Notes: a model not told the origin generated them from the letters alone. DNA of 64,000 bases from Lepidodermella squamata (GCA_047495785.1 JBLDXI010000009.1:4092001-4156000), one strand, 5' to 3'; positions 47,118-58,139 are shown, counted from the first letter of the stretch. Program-made: numbers and translations.

Positions 47118-47772
47118 ATTTTATGTGGAAGAAAACTTGAAAAATTGGAAGAATATTAAAAAGAAAAGATGGTGAATGATGCGAGACGCGCTGCTAATCT
47201 CGAAAAGATGTTCGTACTGCTGAGCAAATAAAATTGAATGTTTAAATTTAGTTGAATTCAAGGTACACTGAATAAACCATTCAGCATGCTTGTAGTTATC
47301 GAAAAGCAGAAGTTATCAGAAGAAAGGCTGCAATAACGGCTTAGCGATAATTTTGACAATTCCTAAATTCAACTTCCTTACAGCGTGGTAATCAACAGGG
47401 TTTAATCTATGAACACCTGTCACCATGCCAGCAATACCTGAAATGATTATGATCGGCTAAAGCTAAAGATCTACCGATGATGTAAGTAGAACAAGTCCTC
47501 GCATCTGTTCTTGATATACCAGTTCATTTTGATATCTTGGAATGATTATTCACCAGAATTAAGCACCAAGCGAGACTCCTATTTTTTCATGTTGTACAAC
47601 TGCACCGTTTAAATAATCTTCATACCTCAGACCTCAGACTACAGACTGAGCAGCGTTATTTACAGCAAAGCCCTTGCACCGTGGTTCTTATCTGATTCCA
47701 AAAAATTCGCATTAGATAACCAGCCCTTTAAAAGGGACGGCGAAGAGCCTTTCACCCTCAAACAAAGCAATT

Positions 47773-48738
47773 ATGTTTTCTGTAATTTTCACGATTCTCC
47801 TGATCACCGCCTCTGTGAGAGCCATCCCGTCCGGCTCCTGTGGCTTGAATAAGTACGGCAATTTCAGGAACAGGCTTAATGGAGGTTCAATCGAGTCATA
47901 CATAGTTGGCGGGATAACAGCACGATCCAATGATTACCCGTGGCAAGTCACGCTTCAGTTCATGAACCAGCAATGCAGGACTTTGGAGCAATGCCACGCT
48001 TGTGGCGGAACAATCATTAGTGATGAGTATATTCTTAGCTCAGCTCGCTGCATTATCTACTTTTCACCAAGCGGGAATGATCCACAAAATTGGAAGGTGA
48101 TCGCGGGCAAGCACGATTTGTCTACAACAGAGCCGAAACAAATGACTTACAATGTCAGAGAACTCATCATGCACGCGAGCTACAACCAGCCATCGTTTAG
48201 TGCCAATGACATCGCCCTGCTCCGGCTCTCTTCACGGATAACGTTCAATGATGACATCCAGCCTGCTTGTTTACCCTGGCCGAAAATTAGTGGCCTATCC
48301 AACGAGTGGGCGACTATCACTGGCTGGGGGAGAACAACCGCAGTCGGACCCGTTTCGACATTCCTTCAAAAAGTTACCCTGCCGACCAGGTTAAACTCCG
48401 ATTGCCAGCTTAACGTAAACGTGCCCATTACGAATGGAATGATTTGCGTTGGTGGGATGGGGGATAGGGGGATAGGAAGCTGTCCCGGCGATTACGGTGG
48501 ACCCCTAGTTGTTGAGATCAACAAGAGGATGGTGGTTATTGGTGTCAACTCATTTGGGGCCAATCAATGCTCGCAGTCGTCCAGTACTCCTGATGTTTTC
48601 ACTCGTGTTTCTGAATATCTGCAGTGGATTAACGATAAGAGCGAAGGTCGCGTCCCCTTACCAAGTTCGGCATATAACTTTCACTCAAATGTGTTCATGC
48701 TTCTGTTGCTCCTAGCTCTATGTCCGCTTTTTGATTGA
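47773..48738 (+). CDS. Inactive S1 serine protease homologue with hydrophobic C-terminus
   Basis: An intronless 321-residue frame. A signal peptide (MFSVIFTILLITASVRA) precedes a chymotrypsin fold starting IVGG (44-47), with TGWGR, the NDIALL Asp (146) and most structural cysteines. Two of three catalytic residues are replaced: the His in the usual AAHC is Arg (SARC, Arg92), and the Ser in GDSGGP is Tyr (GDYGGP, Tyr241). The S1-pocket Asp is Gly (236). The residue before IVGG is Tyr, not Arg/Lys, so trypsin-like activation is not expected. The C-terminus ends in a Leu-rich hydrophobic run (308-320) after a Ser/Pro spacer, resembling a GPI-attachment signal or membrane anchor. Serine protease homologues act as binding cofactors in arthropod immunity and clotting; a similar role is only inferred. 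Catalytic death is clear. Confidence 0.93.
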   Translation: MFSVIFTILLITASVRAIPSGSCGLNKYGNFRNRLNGGSIESYIVGGITARSNDYPWQVTLQFMNQQCRTLEQCHACGGTIISDEYILSSARCIIYFSPSGNDPQNWKVIAGKHDLSTTEPKQMTYNVRELIMHASYNQPSFSANDIALLRLSSRITFNDDIQPACLPWPKISGLSNEWATITGWGRTTAVGPVSTFLQKVTLPTRLNSDCQLNVNVPITNGMICVGGMGDRGIGSCPGDYGGPLVVEINKRMVVIGVNSFGANQCSQSSSTPDVFTRVSEYLQWINDKSEGRVPLPSSAYNFHSNVFMLLLLLALCPLFD

Positions 48739-49334
48739 TTGAAACGAAGTAAAAGAATTTAGGCGGGAGTGTCAACATTTGGTGGCCTATAAATGAAAGA
48801 GAATTGGTCGTAAGGGTTTGGTTATCAGCTGCTAATGTAAGTAGAACTGCCGGTTTGACGGCTGCCCTCACTTGGTTACATCGCCGCCCTTAATCCACGG
48901 ATTGCGGTAGCCAACACAAACATATGCATGCTTGGCAGCCTGATTTTCGGCCTGGCATAATGCACTAACTTAAAATTCTGCTTATTGGCAATAACAATAA
49001 TATGACTACAGCTGCCGACGTCTGAGTTTTGCTGATATTCGAGCGAAACCTTTTGATATGTTTATCCACGCTCCAGATTTTGTATTTCTCACTACATACT
49101 GCTGAAAGCTGAACTGCGTGCTCCTTCAAGTTCAAACATTTTTTTGGCCGCGTGAACAGGCAGAATGCGCAACCCCGTGAATGAAAACCTCTGCTTAGCA
49201 ACTACCGTGAAAAGCAAAGTTTTCGAGAGTAAAAATATGACACTACTTATCTTATACATCTCTCAATAGCCCTTGATATCAGCTAGTGCGATTTGTGGAA
49301 ATTGTTATCAATCTTTCCAGGGGTGGTAATCACG
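48739..49334. other. Spacer before the coiled-coil/Death-domain gene
   Basis: No gene is seen. A TTTCCAG at 49314-49320, 14 bases before the chosen ATG, could be a 5' UTR intron or trans-splice acceptor. Confidence 0.4.
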
Positions 49335-52300
49335 ATGGCGAACAAAAACCACCCGCCAGCTTTGTTGAAGGAGGCAACAATGGAGTCGACTTTTGTCTCA
49401 GACCCCATTCCAGGGATGCTCTACGACCAGGAAGCTGGTATCTACCGTCGCGCAGTGCCACCACGCGATCTACCAGCCGTTCATGAGGAAATCCTACAGC
49501 AAGTCAACGACATAGAATCTCGTCTGTTATCGGTTGAACGCGATTTTTACGGCAACACAAATGACAGGCAGTTCATAAAACGCCTGGCTATGTTGATTAA
49601 ACCTGTTCAAGACGTGACAGATGTTATGGCGATATCGTCTCGTAAAGACATGGAAAACATCCTTATGGCGATTCGCGACAAACTGGCAGAGACGAAAATG
49701 GATGAAGCTGTCGCGCGATTGGAGGCTTACAACAAGAAGTTGAATTTTTACGTGCCGAAGTGCTTGAAACTCATGCAGGAAGTGTATGCGTTAACTCGCG
49801 AGACTGAGAAGTACTGCCAGAGCTTTTACGATTCTGAGACGATGGTCGAGTTGGGAACGGCTAAGGATTACGAGGAGATGCGCAAAATGTGAGCGTGAAT
49901 TCTATTTGCTCCAAGTTATACATGTTTTCAAGGGGAGCGAAGGTGAAGCTGTGTAACTTTTGGTAACATGGTCCCAAATTTAAGTATCCTTACCGTGAAA
50001 TTTTGTTGTTGCTTAATATCTGGCCGTAGAGAATCTATAATTGGCGCAAAGACCATAATCCTATACTCTTTCAATATTCATGAACTTTGCTACTCTGGTT
50101 CCTATTTCTATTCCTATTATTCCTCTATTCCTATGTCCTTACTTATTTCAATCCCTTTTTGCAATTCCTTTACTGATATTCTTGATCCATCTGTTACTAG
50201 CCCCAGTCATTGTAAACCTATTCTGATTTTCAACGCACCTACTGCCTCGATCTAATCCATACTCATATTCTCAAATCTGCTCCCTTGTCCCTTTTATTGC
50301 ATATAATCATTCCCTTTCGTATTCCCACGTTCTTTTCGGAAACCCTGTTCTGGTTCCTTTAGTGATTCCCATTCTCATATTCCTATTCCTATTCCTATTC
50401 CTATTCCTATTTCCCATCCATATTCCTAATAGGAATCCTATTCCTATTCCTATCCATATTCCTAATATGAATCCTATTCCTATTCCTATCCATATTCCTA
50501 ATAGGAATCCTATTCCTATTCCTATCCATATTCCTAATATGAATCCTATTCCTATTCCTATCCATATTCCTAATAGGAATCCTATTCCTATTCCTATCCA
50601 TATTCCTAATATGAATTCTATTCCTATCCCTATTTCCCATCCATATTCCTAATAGGAATCCTATTCCTATTCCTATCCATATTCCTAATAGGAATCCTAT
50701 TCCTATTCCTATCCATATTCCTAATAGGAATCCTATTCCTATTCCTATCCATATTCCTAATAGGAATCCTATTCCTATTCCTATCCATATTCCTAATAGG
50801 AATCCTATTCCTATTCCTATCCATATTCCTAATAGGAATCCTATTCCTATTCCTATCCACATTCCTAATAGGAATCCTATTCCTATCATTCCTATTCCCA
50901 ATTTCTAGCCAGAGTCTTGTTCCTATATCTTTGTCGAGTCATATTATGTAACTTCCGAGCGAACCTATGTCGCATTCTTCTGCTTGGTCCTTTTCCTATT
51001 ACCTTGTCTCTTGGAATGGCTCACTCTCAGGTTTAGCAGTTGTAACACAATTCAATGAGAAGATCAACTTTCCTACTTCATCTATATGATGATCAGCAAC
51101 GTTTTTAAATTTCCAGAGTATATCAATCCATCAACGAAAGTTTGAAGCGCTTGAAAGTAATGTGGCACCGTTACGACAACGGAACCGGCCTTGAACTGCC
51201 AAATTTCTCACAAGGAACAGCCAGCTTATCGTTAGAATGCGAATGCACCCGCCAGTTGTTCCTGCTCATGTTTCCTGAAGTTCGCGAAACCATCGTCGAG
51301 TCAGCCGAGAAGCTTCGCGAGTGGGTTAAAACCGACAAGAGCTTCATATCCTTCCTCGAGGGTGACCACACTTACCTTCGGGAAAACCTTGAATTCATGG
51401 ACCGCGAGTTGCAGAATTTAAAGGCGAAATACCACAATTCGGTGTCAAATGTTGAAGTTGTCGAAGAACAGCTACAAGATGCGGTTAGAAATTTCGGCTC
51501 AGGAAATGTCAAAGAAATGATTCGTGATCTAGTAAGAATTTTGATTGAATTTTCTTTAATTTCACGAAACTTTTTACAGACTAAAACCGACCAATCATTG
51601 CGAAATCGGCTGCGTGAACTTATGGGATATCACCATTCATTAGGTATGGACAAGTTAGGGGTAAAGCGAAGGATGAGGGAAAGGCCTGAAATTTCGGATA
51701 CGAAAGAAAATCGAGAACGAATCGAAGGTATAGCTGGTAACATGGTGGCAGTTGAGCATGAAATTCGAGCGGCTAAAAATGAAATCAAGCGTATCAATCA
51801 GAAGCTAATAATCGCCAGCGAATTCAACGACCGAAAAACGTTAGAAATTTAAATAAATTATTATTTTAAAATTTTGATTGTTTTTAATAATTTTCAGAAT
51901 GCTAGAGGACAAGCGAGCTAAGGCATTGAAAATGAAAACCGATCTGGAAAAGGAAATCAAAGATCTGAACGAGAAGCAAGCTAAGATGACGTCTCAAATC
52001 CAGCTGGCCGATGCAATAATTCGAATAAAAGGCGCCCCAAATGCGGCCTACAACATTTACTACAACTTGGCGCGAAAACCAACCGATCAGGATCCGGTTG
52101 TTCTGGCTTGCAATGTCGTATCGAAGCACATCCGCCATAAATGGCCGTTACTGTATAGATCGCTGCCGTTTCAAGGCCGCGGCAAGGAGGAAGTTGATTT
52201 CGATGTGCGGGAAATTAGCGATCGGTCACGCGTTACGACGGCTGATAGGGCTGATAAAGCACTTCAACGATGGCGGAGATATAATTCCAAAGCAAGGTGA

Positions 52301-52774
52301 ATTTTGAACTTTTTTGAATTTTTATGCAAATTTTCAAAAAATTTAAATATTAAAAAAATAAAAGCTTTAATTTTGAAAATTTTGAAATTAATTTTCAAAA
52401 AGTTAGAAATTTGATTCTAAATTAAAAATTGATAAAATTGATTTCCTAATTTTTTGAAATTAATTTTGAAATTTAGCATAAGTGATATCAAAAAAGCGCT
52501 GAACAAAGTTCGAGAGCCTCAACTATGGACGCGAGTTCAAAAGGTGACAAAACTCGACGAGAACATGTACGAAGAAGAAGAAGAGGAAGATGAATTGCGG
52601 CACATCCCGCCTGAACTGCGGCCATTCTACATCAAAATCGAACGATTCGACAGCATGCGGCAACGGCTGGCCGAGGAAGCGGCTCGGCAACGCCAGAAGG
52701 AGGAATTGTTGAAGAAATATGCGACAAAAACTGCGCCGGCTGGAAATCAAGCTGCGGCATCAGCTTCTTTTTAA
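49335..52774 (+). CDS. Coiled-coil protein with a C-terminal Death domain
   Basis: Five exons (49335-49888, 51117-51531, 51580-51839, 51898-52296, 52477-52774) join to 641 residues; all phases agree. The N-terminal half is helical. Long coiled coils follow (LEFMDRELQNLKAKYHN, KTDLEKEIKDLNEKQAKM). Then comes a six-helix Death-type domain: ACNVVSKHIRHKWPLLYRSL, EISDRSRVTTADRADKALQR, W, then ISDIKKALNKV, which match helices 1-2 and 4-6 of Death domains. An acidic stretch (EEEEEEDE) and a charged C-terminal helix end the protein. There is no signal peptide or TM, so it is cytoplasmic or nuclear. Death domains assemble adaptor complexes; the coiled coil would oligomerise it. I do not recognise a named family. 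The start at MANKNHPP is chosen because TTTCCAG, a likely acceptor, precedes it by 14 bases. Confidence 0.8.
49889..51116 (+). other. Intron 1 of the coiled-coil/Death-domain gene
   Basis: GTGAGC donor and TTTCCAG acceptor; the join gives KMIVYQSINESL. Unlike the gene's other introns (48-180 bases) it is 1.2 kb, mostly because of the minisatellite. Confidence 0.75.
50376..50898. repeat. 36-bp minisatellite built on TATTCC
   Basis: The unit is three TATTCC-like hexamers, then TATCCATATTCC and the palindrome TAATAGGAAT...; each unit contains the 15-base dyad ATTCCTAATAGGAAT or its one-base variant ending TATGAAT. In the first part (50409-50632) the two variants alternate, giving a 72-bp higher-order period. 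In the second part (50633-50880) all units carry the perfect dyad. Because 36 is a multiple of three, long open frames appear on both strands; these are not genes. Confidence 0.9.
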
Positions 52775-55298
52775 TATTTTTTTAGTAGTATATCCAACCA
52801 GTTTTATATGTCTCTGATTATAAGTCAAAAAGCCACTTTTTATCCGGTATTTTTCCGTTGATTTTACTCTTACTCCTCGAAAAAACTGGCTATTTGCTTA
52901 AGAAAAGTATGAATAAATTGCTGCATTATTGGATTGCGTTTATTCGAGCGTTAATAAAACTGGGCCGGCGTCATTTTTTGCGGTTAAATTGGCCGAGAAA
53001 AACAAACTGTGATAGCCTATCGGCTATCCATTCATATAAATTTTCGGAAATTGGTCATGCGAATCTCAGAGATATTACATTTATTTCCCTGGGGGCCCAC
53101 AATTTGTATTTTCACGCTTATTAAGGCCGAAAAGGACAATATTTAACCTAAAAATTGGGATCCTAATAACAGTAGTTTTATTGAGCGTATGCGTTGAATC
53201 ATTGCGCGAGAAAACTTCGAACCTCCCTAAAATTCTAAATAATTGCTTCAAAAATAGCCTAACTTAGCTGCTGTGCCTAAGCATTTGCCCTAACAATTAT
53301 TACCCACCTCTTTATTCATTATTGACCCAGCTAATCGAGATTTTTGCGAGAACTGTAAAGATTGGTCCGATCCAGAAGTCTCGACTTTGTAAGCAATTCC
53401 AGAAAATAAATCAAACCTTTTCAAATTTTTACACCGTTAGAACTTCCTTGATCAGGGCATAATTGTTGTAATTTTTCCACGCCTCGATCCTGGTAATTCA
53501 CTAGAGGAAAAGGCTTGAAAGAAAGGTACAACTTTGACAACTCAGCGCTGTAAGCGTCAGCAGTGATTCATCGTGTGCGTGGTGAAAATTAAGATTTTTT
53601 ATTTTTTATTTTTGTATTAAAACGCTGTATTCAAGGTATTGCTTCGTGATTTCACCAAAAATAAACGAACAATGCTTTATGAAAAAATTACAGAAATATC
53701 TACACGAGACAGGCTTCATCGAAGTACCATTTGAAAATCGATTAAAAAGTATTTCAAGGTAGTTTTTGAGTTGTCAAAATTTTATTTCCGAAATCGCTAT
53801 ATACTTTGCAATTAATCTATCTGGAACTGGCTCTTTAAAATTTACTGAATTATTACCAGCTACTTTTTTCTATAAAAAATTATATCTAAAATAGAGGGTT
53901 CGATTCCAAAAAATCAGCAGCCAATAATGGAATTCAGATTTCACCCCACAGAACCTCCTACTTAGTCCAAAAATAAAAAAAAAAGCTGGCCCTCCCGCTA
54001 AACAGCCACTGTACTAAATGCCAACCCTCTAAATAGCCCCAGTTTTTTTTACATCATCATCGGTCATGCCGCCACCACGGTCCGGTGCCGGCACCGGGGT
54101 GGTCGCTAATTGAATGAAAATAATAATCGCTAATTTGCGCATTAAAAACTGAAAATTGTAGTGGCATAATATTATTAAGAAAAAACATATTTTTTTACAT
54201 CATTTTTCTGCCTTCTATTTTTTATCAACAGAAATATGCAATTTCACTCTTCCAAATCAAGGTTTCTGGATCGTACCGGGCCTAATGATTTTATTTTCGG
54301 AGATTTCGTTTTGTTTACAAATCGTTAGCTTGGAATCCCAAACCTTCGATCCTCCACAAAGCGGTCGTGTAATCTTTCAGTACAGGGACCGGCAGAAGTT
54401 ATTCTACAGACGCATTACTTATTATCATTATTGTCATCATTAGGAGTCATGTGACCGTCAATTTCTTCAACTTCTTCAACCCCATACGCGAAATTTCGGC
54501 ACGAAATTGAAGAAGTTGAAGAAATTGACGGTCACATGACTCCTAATGATGACAATAATGATAATAAGTAATGCGTCTGTAGAATAACTTCTGCCGGTCC
54601 CTGTAGCTCGTAAAAAAGACCCTGATAAGTAGCACTTCATCCACGATATATGCCAATTATTTAGCATTTTTTATTCCTGAATAAATACAATAAGAATATT
54701 AAGGTTTTTTAATAATTTTAAATTTGCAGCGTTTTTATTGGGGCATGATTTATTCAATTTTACAATTTATTTGCCTAAGTAAAAAATAATCCGCAATCAA
54801 TTTTACTATATATCTGCCAGTCATTTTCAGCCAGGGCCGCTGTGAATCTGAACCGCAAGCGTTTTCCTGCCAGGCTGATCGGCGGAAGTTTGTATAATAA
54901 ACAGGCTAAAGGCAACCCTGGCTCGCTACGTTTCATTAATTTTTTATGGAAAAATCTATTTTTTTATCAATTTTTTCTTACGTTTAATACCCTTGTCGCA
55001 GAGGCCTCGGCTATTAATTGGATTAACTAAAAAGATAATAAAAATGTTGTATTTTCTGCTGCCCGTTATGCGTCATCGCACCGGCTCATTAGTCGCCGCA
55101 CCGTAAGCCTCGCATATACACACGCAAAAAAACGCGACACAAACAAAAAGAAGTCAACCGATATAATACCCATCGCGCATCTCGCATCGACACACGCCAA
55201 TCAAGAGCGCGTCTTATATAGAGTATTTTTTTCTTGACTTGAGCGCATTCGGCAATTTTTTCTATATATTACGTGCAGGTTCTGATTTCTCCTACTGA
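52775..55298. other. Intergenic DNA around the long palindrome
   Basis: A poly(A) signal for the upstream gene is at 52912-52917. Apart from the inverted repeat at 54381-54605, I see AT-rich DNA without a supported gene. The last 250 bases should hold the promoter of the glycine-rich gene. Confidence 0.5.
54381..54605. mobile_element. Near-total palindrome, 99-bp perfect arms, probable foldback MITE
   Basis: Left arm 54381-54479 and right arm 54507-54605 are exact reverse complements over all 99 bases, with a 27-base loop. The outermost two bases are TA on each side, followed by CAGGGACC / GGTCCCTG, so it reads as a TA-flanked foldback element of 221 bp. Arm identity implies recent insertion or ongoing repair. 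If transcribed it would form a long perfect hairpin. No coding capacity. Confidence 0.85.
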
Positions 55299-57007
55299 AT
55301 GGACTGGCTGCCAGGTAAGTAAAAAATAACCGATACTCAAATATTAGAGTAAATATTTCCCTTGGGAAGACAGAGCAGAGAAAAATTATACTTAATTCGA
55401 TAAAAAATACCGAAAATTCGATTTTTTAGGTGTTGCGCAGATAAAATCGGCAGTTCAAGCAGCGGCCGGTGATTTGGATGGCGCGAAGAAGACACAAATA
55501 AATTTCGTCCAGCAATGCCCCATCGTCTCGCAGGCCGTGTCGGCTGTTCATGCGATAAAAGGCAATGAAAAAGCGGCGAAAGAAACGCAATCTGCCTTCC
55601 TTCGAAATTTAAGCTGCGTAGCAGATGGCATACCAGTTGTGGGACATGTCAAAGGCACGGTTCACTACATTTCAGGCGACAAGGTATAAAAAATTTGAAA
55701 AACTATATTTTCGATTTTTATTTGTTTTCCTATAATTTTAGGAAGCCGGTGATTCAGCCATGAAAAGCGCGACACGCACCGTTGGAGTTATTGGTGGCGG
55801 CGTGGGTGGATTTTTGCTAGGTGGTCCGCCTGGAGCTGTGGCTGGAGGTATCGGTGGTGGCGCCATTATGGACACGGTGACTACAACTATCGATACGGCT
55901 ATTCATGAAGAGTTCCGGCCATGCGGAACCGCGGCGACCATTACTGAGATTTGCATAAAGCGAGATTTAGGTACCTATGCAAATTTGATCATAACTTTCA
56001 AGAATATGGCATTACATTTTTTTATTTTTTTATTTTCTCGAATTTTCTAATAATTTATTCTGAATTTATTTTCGAAAAATAATTGAGAGGATAAAAACCG
56101 CATTTTTTCATTTTTTAATTATTAATTTTTGGGACAACATCAAAAAATTAAAATTTGAAAATTTAATCTAGAAATTTCTTTGATTTTGTAAACTCGTCCC
56201 AAATATTAATTCCGGAGGTTAAGTGCTTCAATTTTTCAAAATTCCCTTTTTAACCACATTGCTATAGCTCGACCGAGGAAAAACCGTGTTTCAGTAATTA
56301 ATTTTCAACCTTTTTAACTAGGTCAACCTGTCTCCGGGCATGTTTTCGACCTGGCAGCCGGTATAGTGAGCGATGGAGTCGCCGGTCGGGCGGCTGGGGA
56401 AGCAACCGGAGCCGCCTTAAAAAGCGCCCGAGCCGCGACGCGCGTCAGTAAAGCGCAAAACGTTGCCGTTGACGTAGCGAAAAAGCAAGGCGGGCATTTA
56501 CCCGGCGATTTAGCGCGGTTCCAAAAACTCGCCGATCACGGCCAGCTGCGGCACGTTAACGTGACGGCGAAAGCGGTCGGAGCTGCTACTCATGCTGCGA
56601 TGAAGTCCGGCGCCATGGCAACGGCCTGCGCCGTGGTTACTCACGGCAAATCAGAAACCGAAAAGCCGCCGCCTGAATTCGTGATTCCGAAACTACTCAA
56701 GCCGAGATCGCATAGCGAAAGCCGCCGGCCAGGCAACAGCTACCTGAGAATTATGGGCAATGAGTCACCGTCGCATCGTCGCGATCACAGTTTCACCAGT
56801 GATGATACGGATAGTGTTGACAAAAATTCTGATACTGTTTTTGAGGGTCAGCATTCGGCCGTCGATCAGCTAAGTAGCCTTAAACCTAATGGCATTATGG
56901 TTAACAGCGTTGATTACAAACCCGGGCTTGTCAGCGCGACGATTTGGGACACCGACAATAATAATGATGAATGGCAAAATAATTGGAACAAACCAAATGT
57001 TTATTAA
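55299..57007 (+). CDS. Glycine-zipper protein with internal repeats, unknown function
   Basis: Four exons (55299-55314, 55430-55683, 55742-55970, 56322-57007) join in frame to 394 residues. Residues from about 15 hold repeats of a [AI]xG(D/N)xx(A/G)AKxTQxxF type: GDLDGAKKTQINFVQQCPIV, then GNEKAAKETQSAFLRN, then a degenerate GDKEAGDSAMKSATR. Next is a glycine zipper (GVIGGGVGGFLLGGPPGAV, GGIGGGAIMD), which could pack against a membrane or form helix bundles; no signal peptide is present. An Ala-rich basic segment and a polar, acidic tail follow. Tiny exon 1 encodes only MDWLP. I have the impression that similar uncharacterised proteins occur in other invertebrates and some protists, but cannot verify it. 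Poly(A) signal at 57050. Confidence 0.8.
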
Positions 57008-57049
57008 AAAAATACGTGGATATTGCTGAATATTTTTAATTAATTTCGT

Positions 57050-57055
57050 AATAAA
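57050..57055 (+). promoter_or_regulatory. Poly(A) signal of the glycine-zipper gene
   Basis: AATAAA 43 bases after the stop codon. Confidence 0.5.
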
Positions 57056-57301
57056 ATAGCAGTGAGCATGTTAATTTTCTTATCTGAATAAAAAATATTT
57101 AGAAAATTATTTCAGAAAAAAACCTATTTTTTACTGAGTATAATAATCTTTTGTTTTTTGGGTAAAAATAATAGACGGTATTGTTGCAGGTTTTTGCGTT
57201 AAAATGTTGCAGTGCATTTTTTCTGTACTGAAATGTTTCTTGAGTCATTTATAGGTAGATTTTTCTCACATTAATTTTTTTGAATTTTGAAAAAAAAATT
57301 A

Positions 57302-57373
57302 GGGCCTGTCCGGGAATTGAACCCGGGACCTCTCGCACCCTAAGCGAGAATCATACCACTAGACCAACAGGCC
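57302..57373 (-). tRNA. tRNA-Pro (anticodon AGG)
   Basis: 72 bases on the minus strand. The acceptor stem GGCCTGT pairs fully with ACAGGCC, followed by discriminator C. The D arm contains TGGTCTAGTGG (A box), the anticodon stem CTCGC/GCGAG encloses TTAGGGT (anticodon AGG), and the T arm is CCGGG-TTCAATT-CCCGG (B box GGTTCAATTCC). There is no intron. A run of T follows a few bases downstream as the Pol III terminator. It closely resembles standard animal tRNA-Pro. Confidence 0.97.
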
Positions 57374-57723
57374 GAGTGACAACTGACGCGGATTTTCGGA
57401 TCGAGAGGCAAGTGCCGACTCATGAACTAGCCGCTTATAGCATTAGTCTATGGCGTAAAAATTGTGATGACTCAATTAATCAGCTGAGCAAATAAGCCAG
57501 CTAACATCATAATGCGATCAATGGCGATATTTACGCCACCACAAGCAGGCTATCATAACCTGACGCTTAGGGATCCAACAGTTGAAGTAGACCCTTCGCT
57601 TCAAAGGATCCTCTTATTATCAACAAACAACAAGTCAATTTACTGGCCTCTATTGTAAGCGTTTTCCTCACTTCGTTATGAAAAATTTCCATAGCAATTA
57701 AATAGCTAGACTGGAGAGGAGTA

Positions 57724-58139
57724 ATGCGCGATCAAATATTGGTGCTGGGCTGCTATGTAGTCGCTATCTCTAATTTCTTCTTCGATATGGTGGACGTTCG
57801 GTCAACTGAAGCAAGACTGTATCCTACATCTTACAACTATAGCCGTAATAACGTAAGAAATTCTATTTTTTTTAGAAGCTAATGCCAAAAGTTCGATTAT
57901 AGGACGCTGGGAGGGTGAACGGCAGTTATACGATCTATACCGAGAAGCTTCTCGATAGGCAAGATAGGCAGGAGAGTAACCTGAGCTCGGGAAGATTGGC
58001 AACTGTTGGTGTGATTATGCTGCTATTGATTGTCGCCATGTTCAGTTTACTCCTAAAATTTCTCAACACTTTCCTCCTCGAATCTCGTCGTCCTTACACC
58101 CCGATCTCTGTCATTGATAGTACGACAAGGCTTGTATAA
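57724..58139 (+). CDS. Small single-pass membrane protein, unknown
   Basis: Two exons (57724-57852 and 57903-58139) around a 50-base intron give 121 residues. An N-terminal hydrophobic segment (ILVLGCYVVAISNFFF) looks like a signal peptide. A short ectodomain carries possible N-glycosylation sites (NYS, NGS, NLS). One transmembrane helix (VGVIMLLLIVAMFSLLLKFL) is followed by a brief tail (SRRPYTPISVIDSTTRLV). I do not recognise a family. It lies about 180 bases upstream of the first ENPP gene on the same strand. Its length and TM placement recall the C-terminal anchors of those ENPPs, but the sequences do not align well. In-frame splicing and the consensus sites argue it is real. Confidence 0.55.

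Larger units (their letters stand above)
46047..47772. other. Intergenic DNA with repeat debris
   Basis: It holds a TIR element (46.7-47.0 kb) and the orphan peptide exon with its flank (47.08-47.31 kb). I see no intact gene. The last stretch before 47773 should hold the promoter of the protease homologue. Confidence 0.5.

Noticed and set aside
50407-50901. A 164-codon minus-strand open frame repeating FLLGIWIGIGIG, with an overlapping open frame on the plus strand
   Set aside because: Both frames are by-products of a 36-bp tandem repeat whose unit length is a multiple of three; the array lies inside an intron.
57280-57495. A 71-codon plus-strand open frame
   Set aside because: It runs through the tRNA-Pro gene on the opposite strand; the sequence is fully explained by the tRNA.
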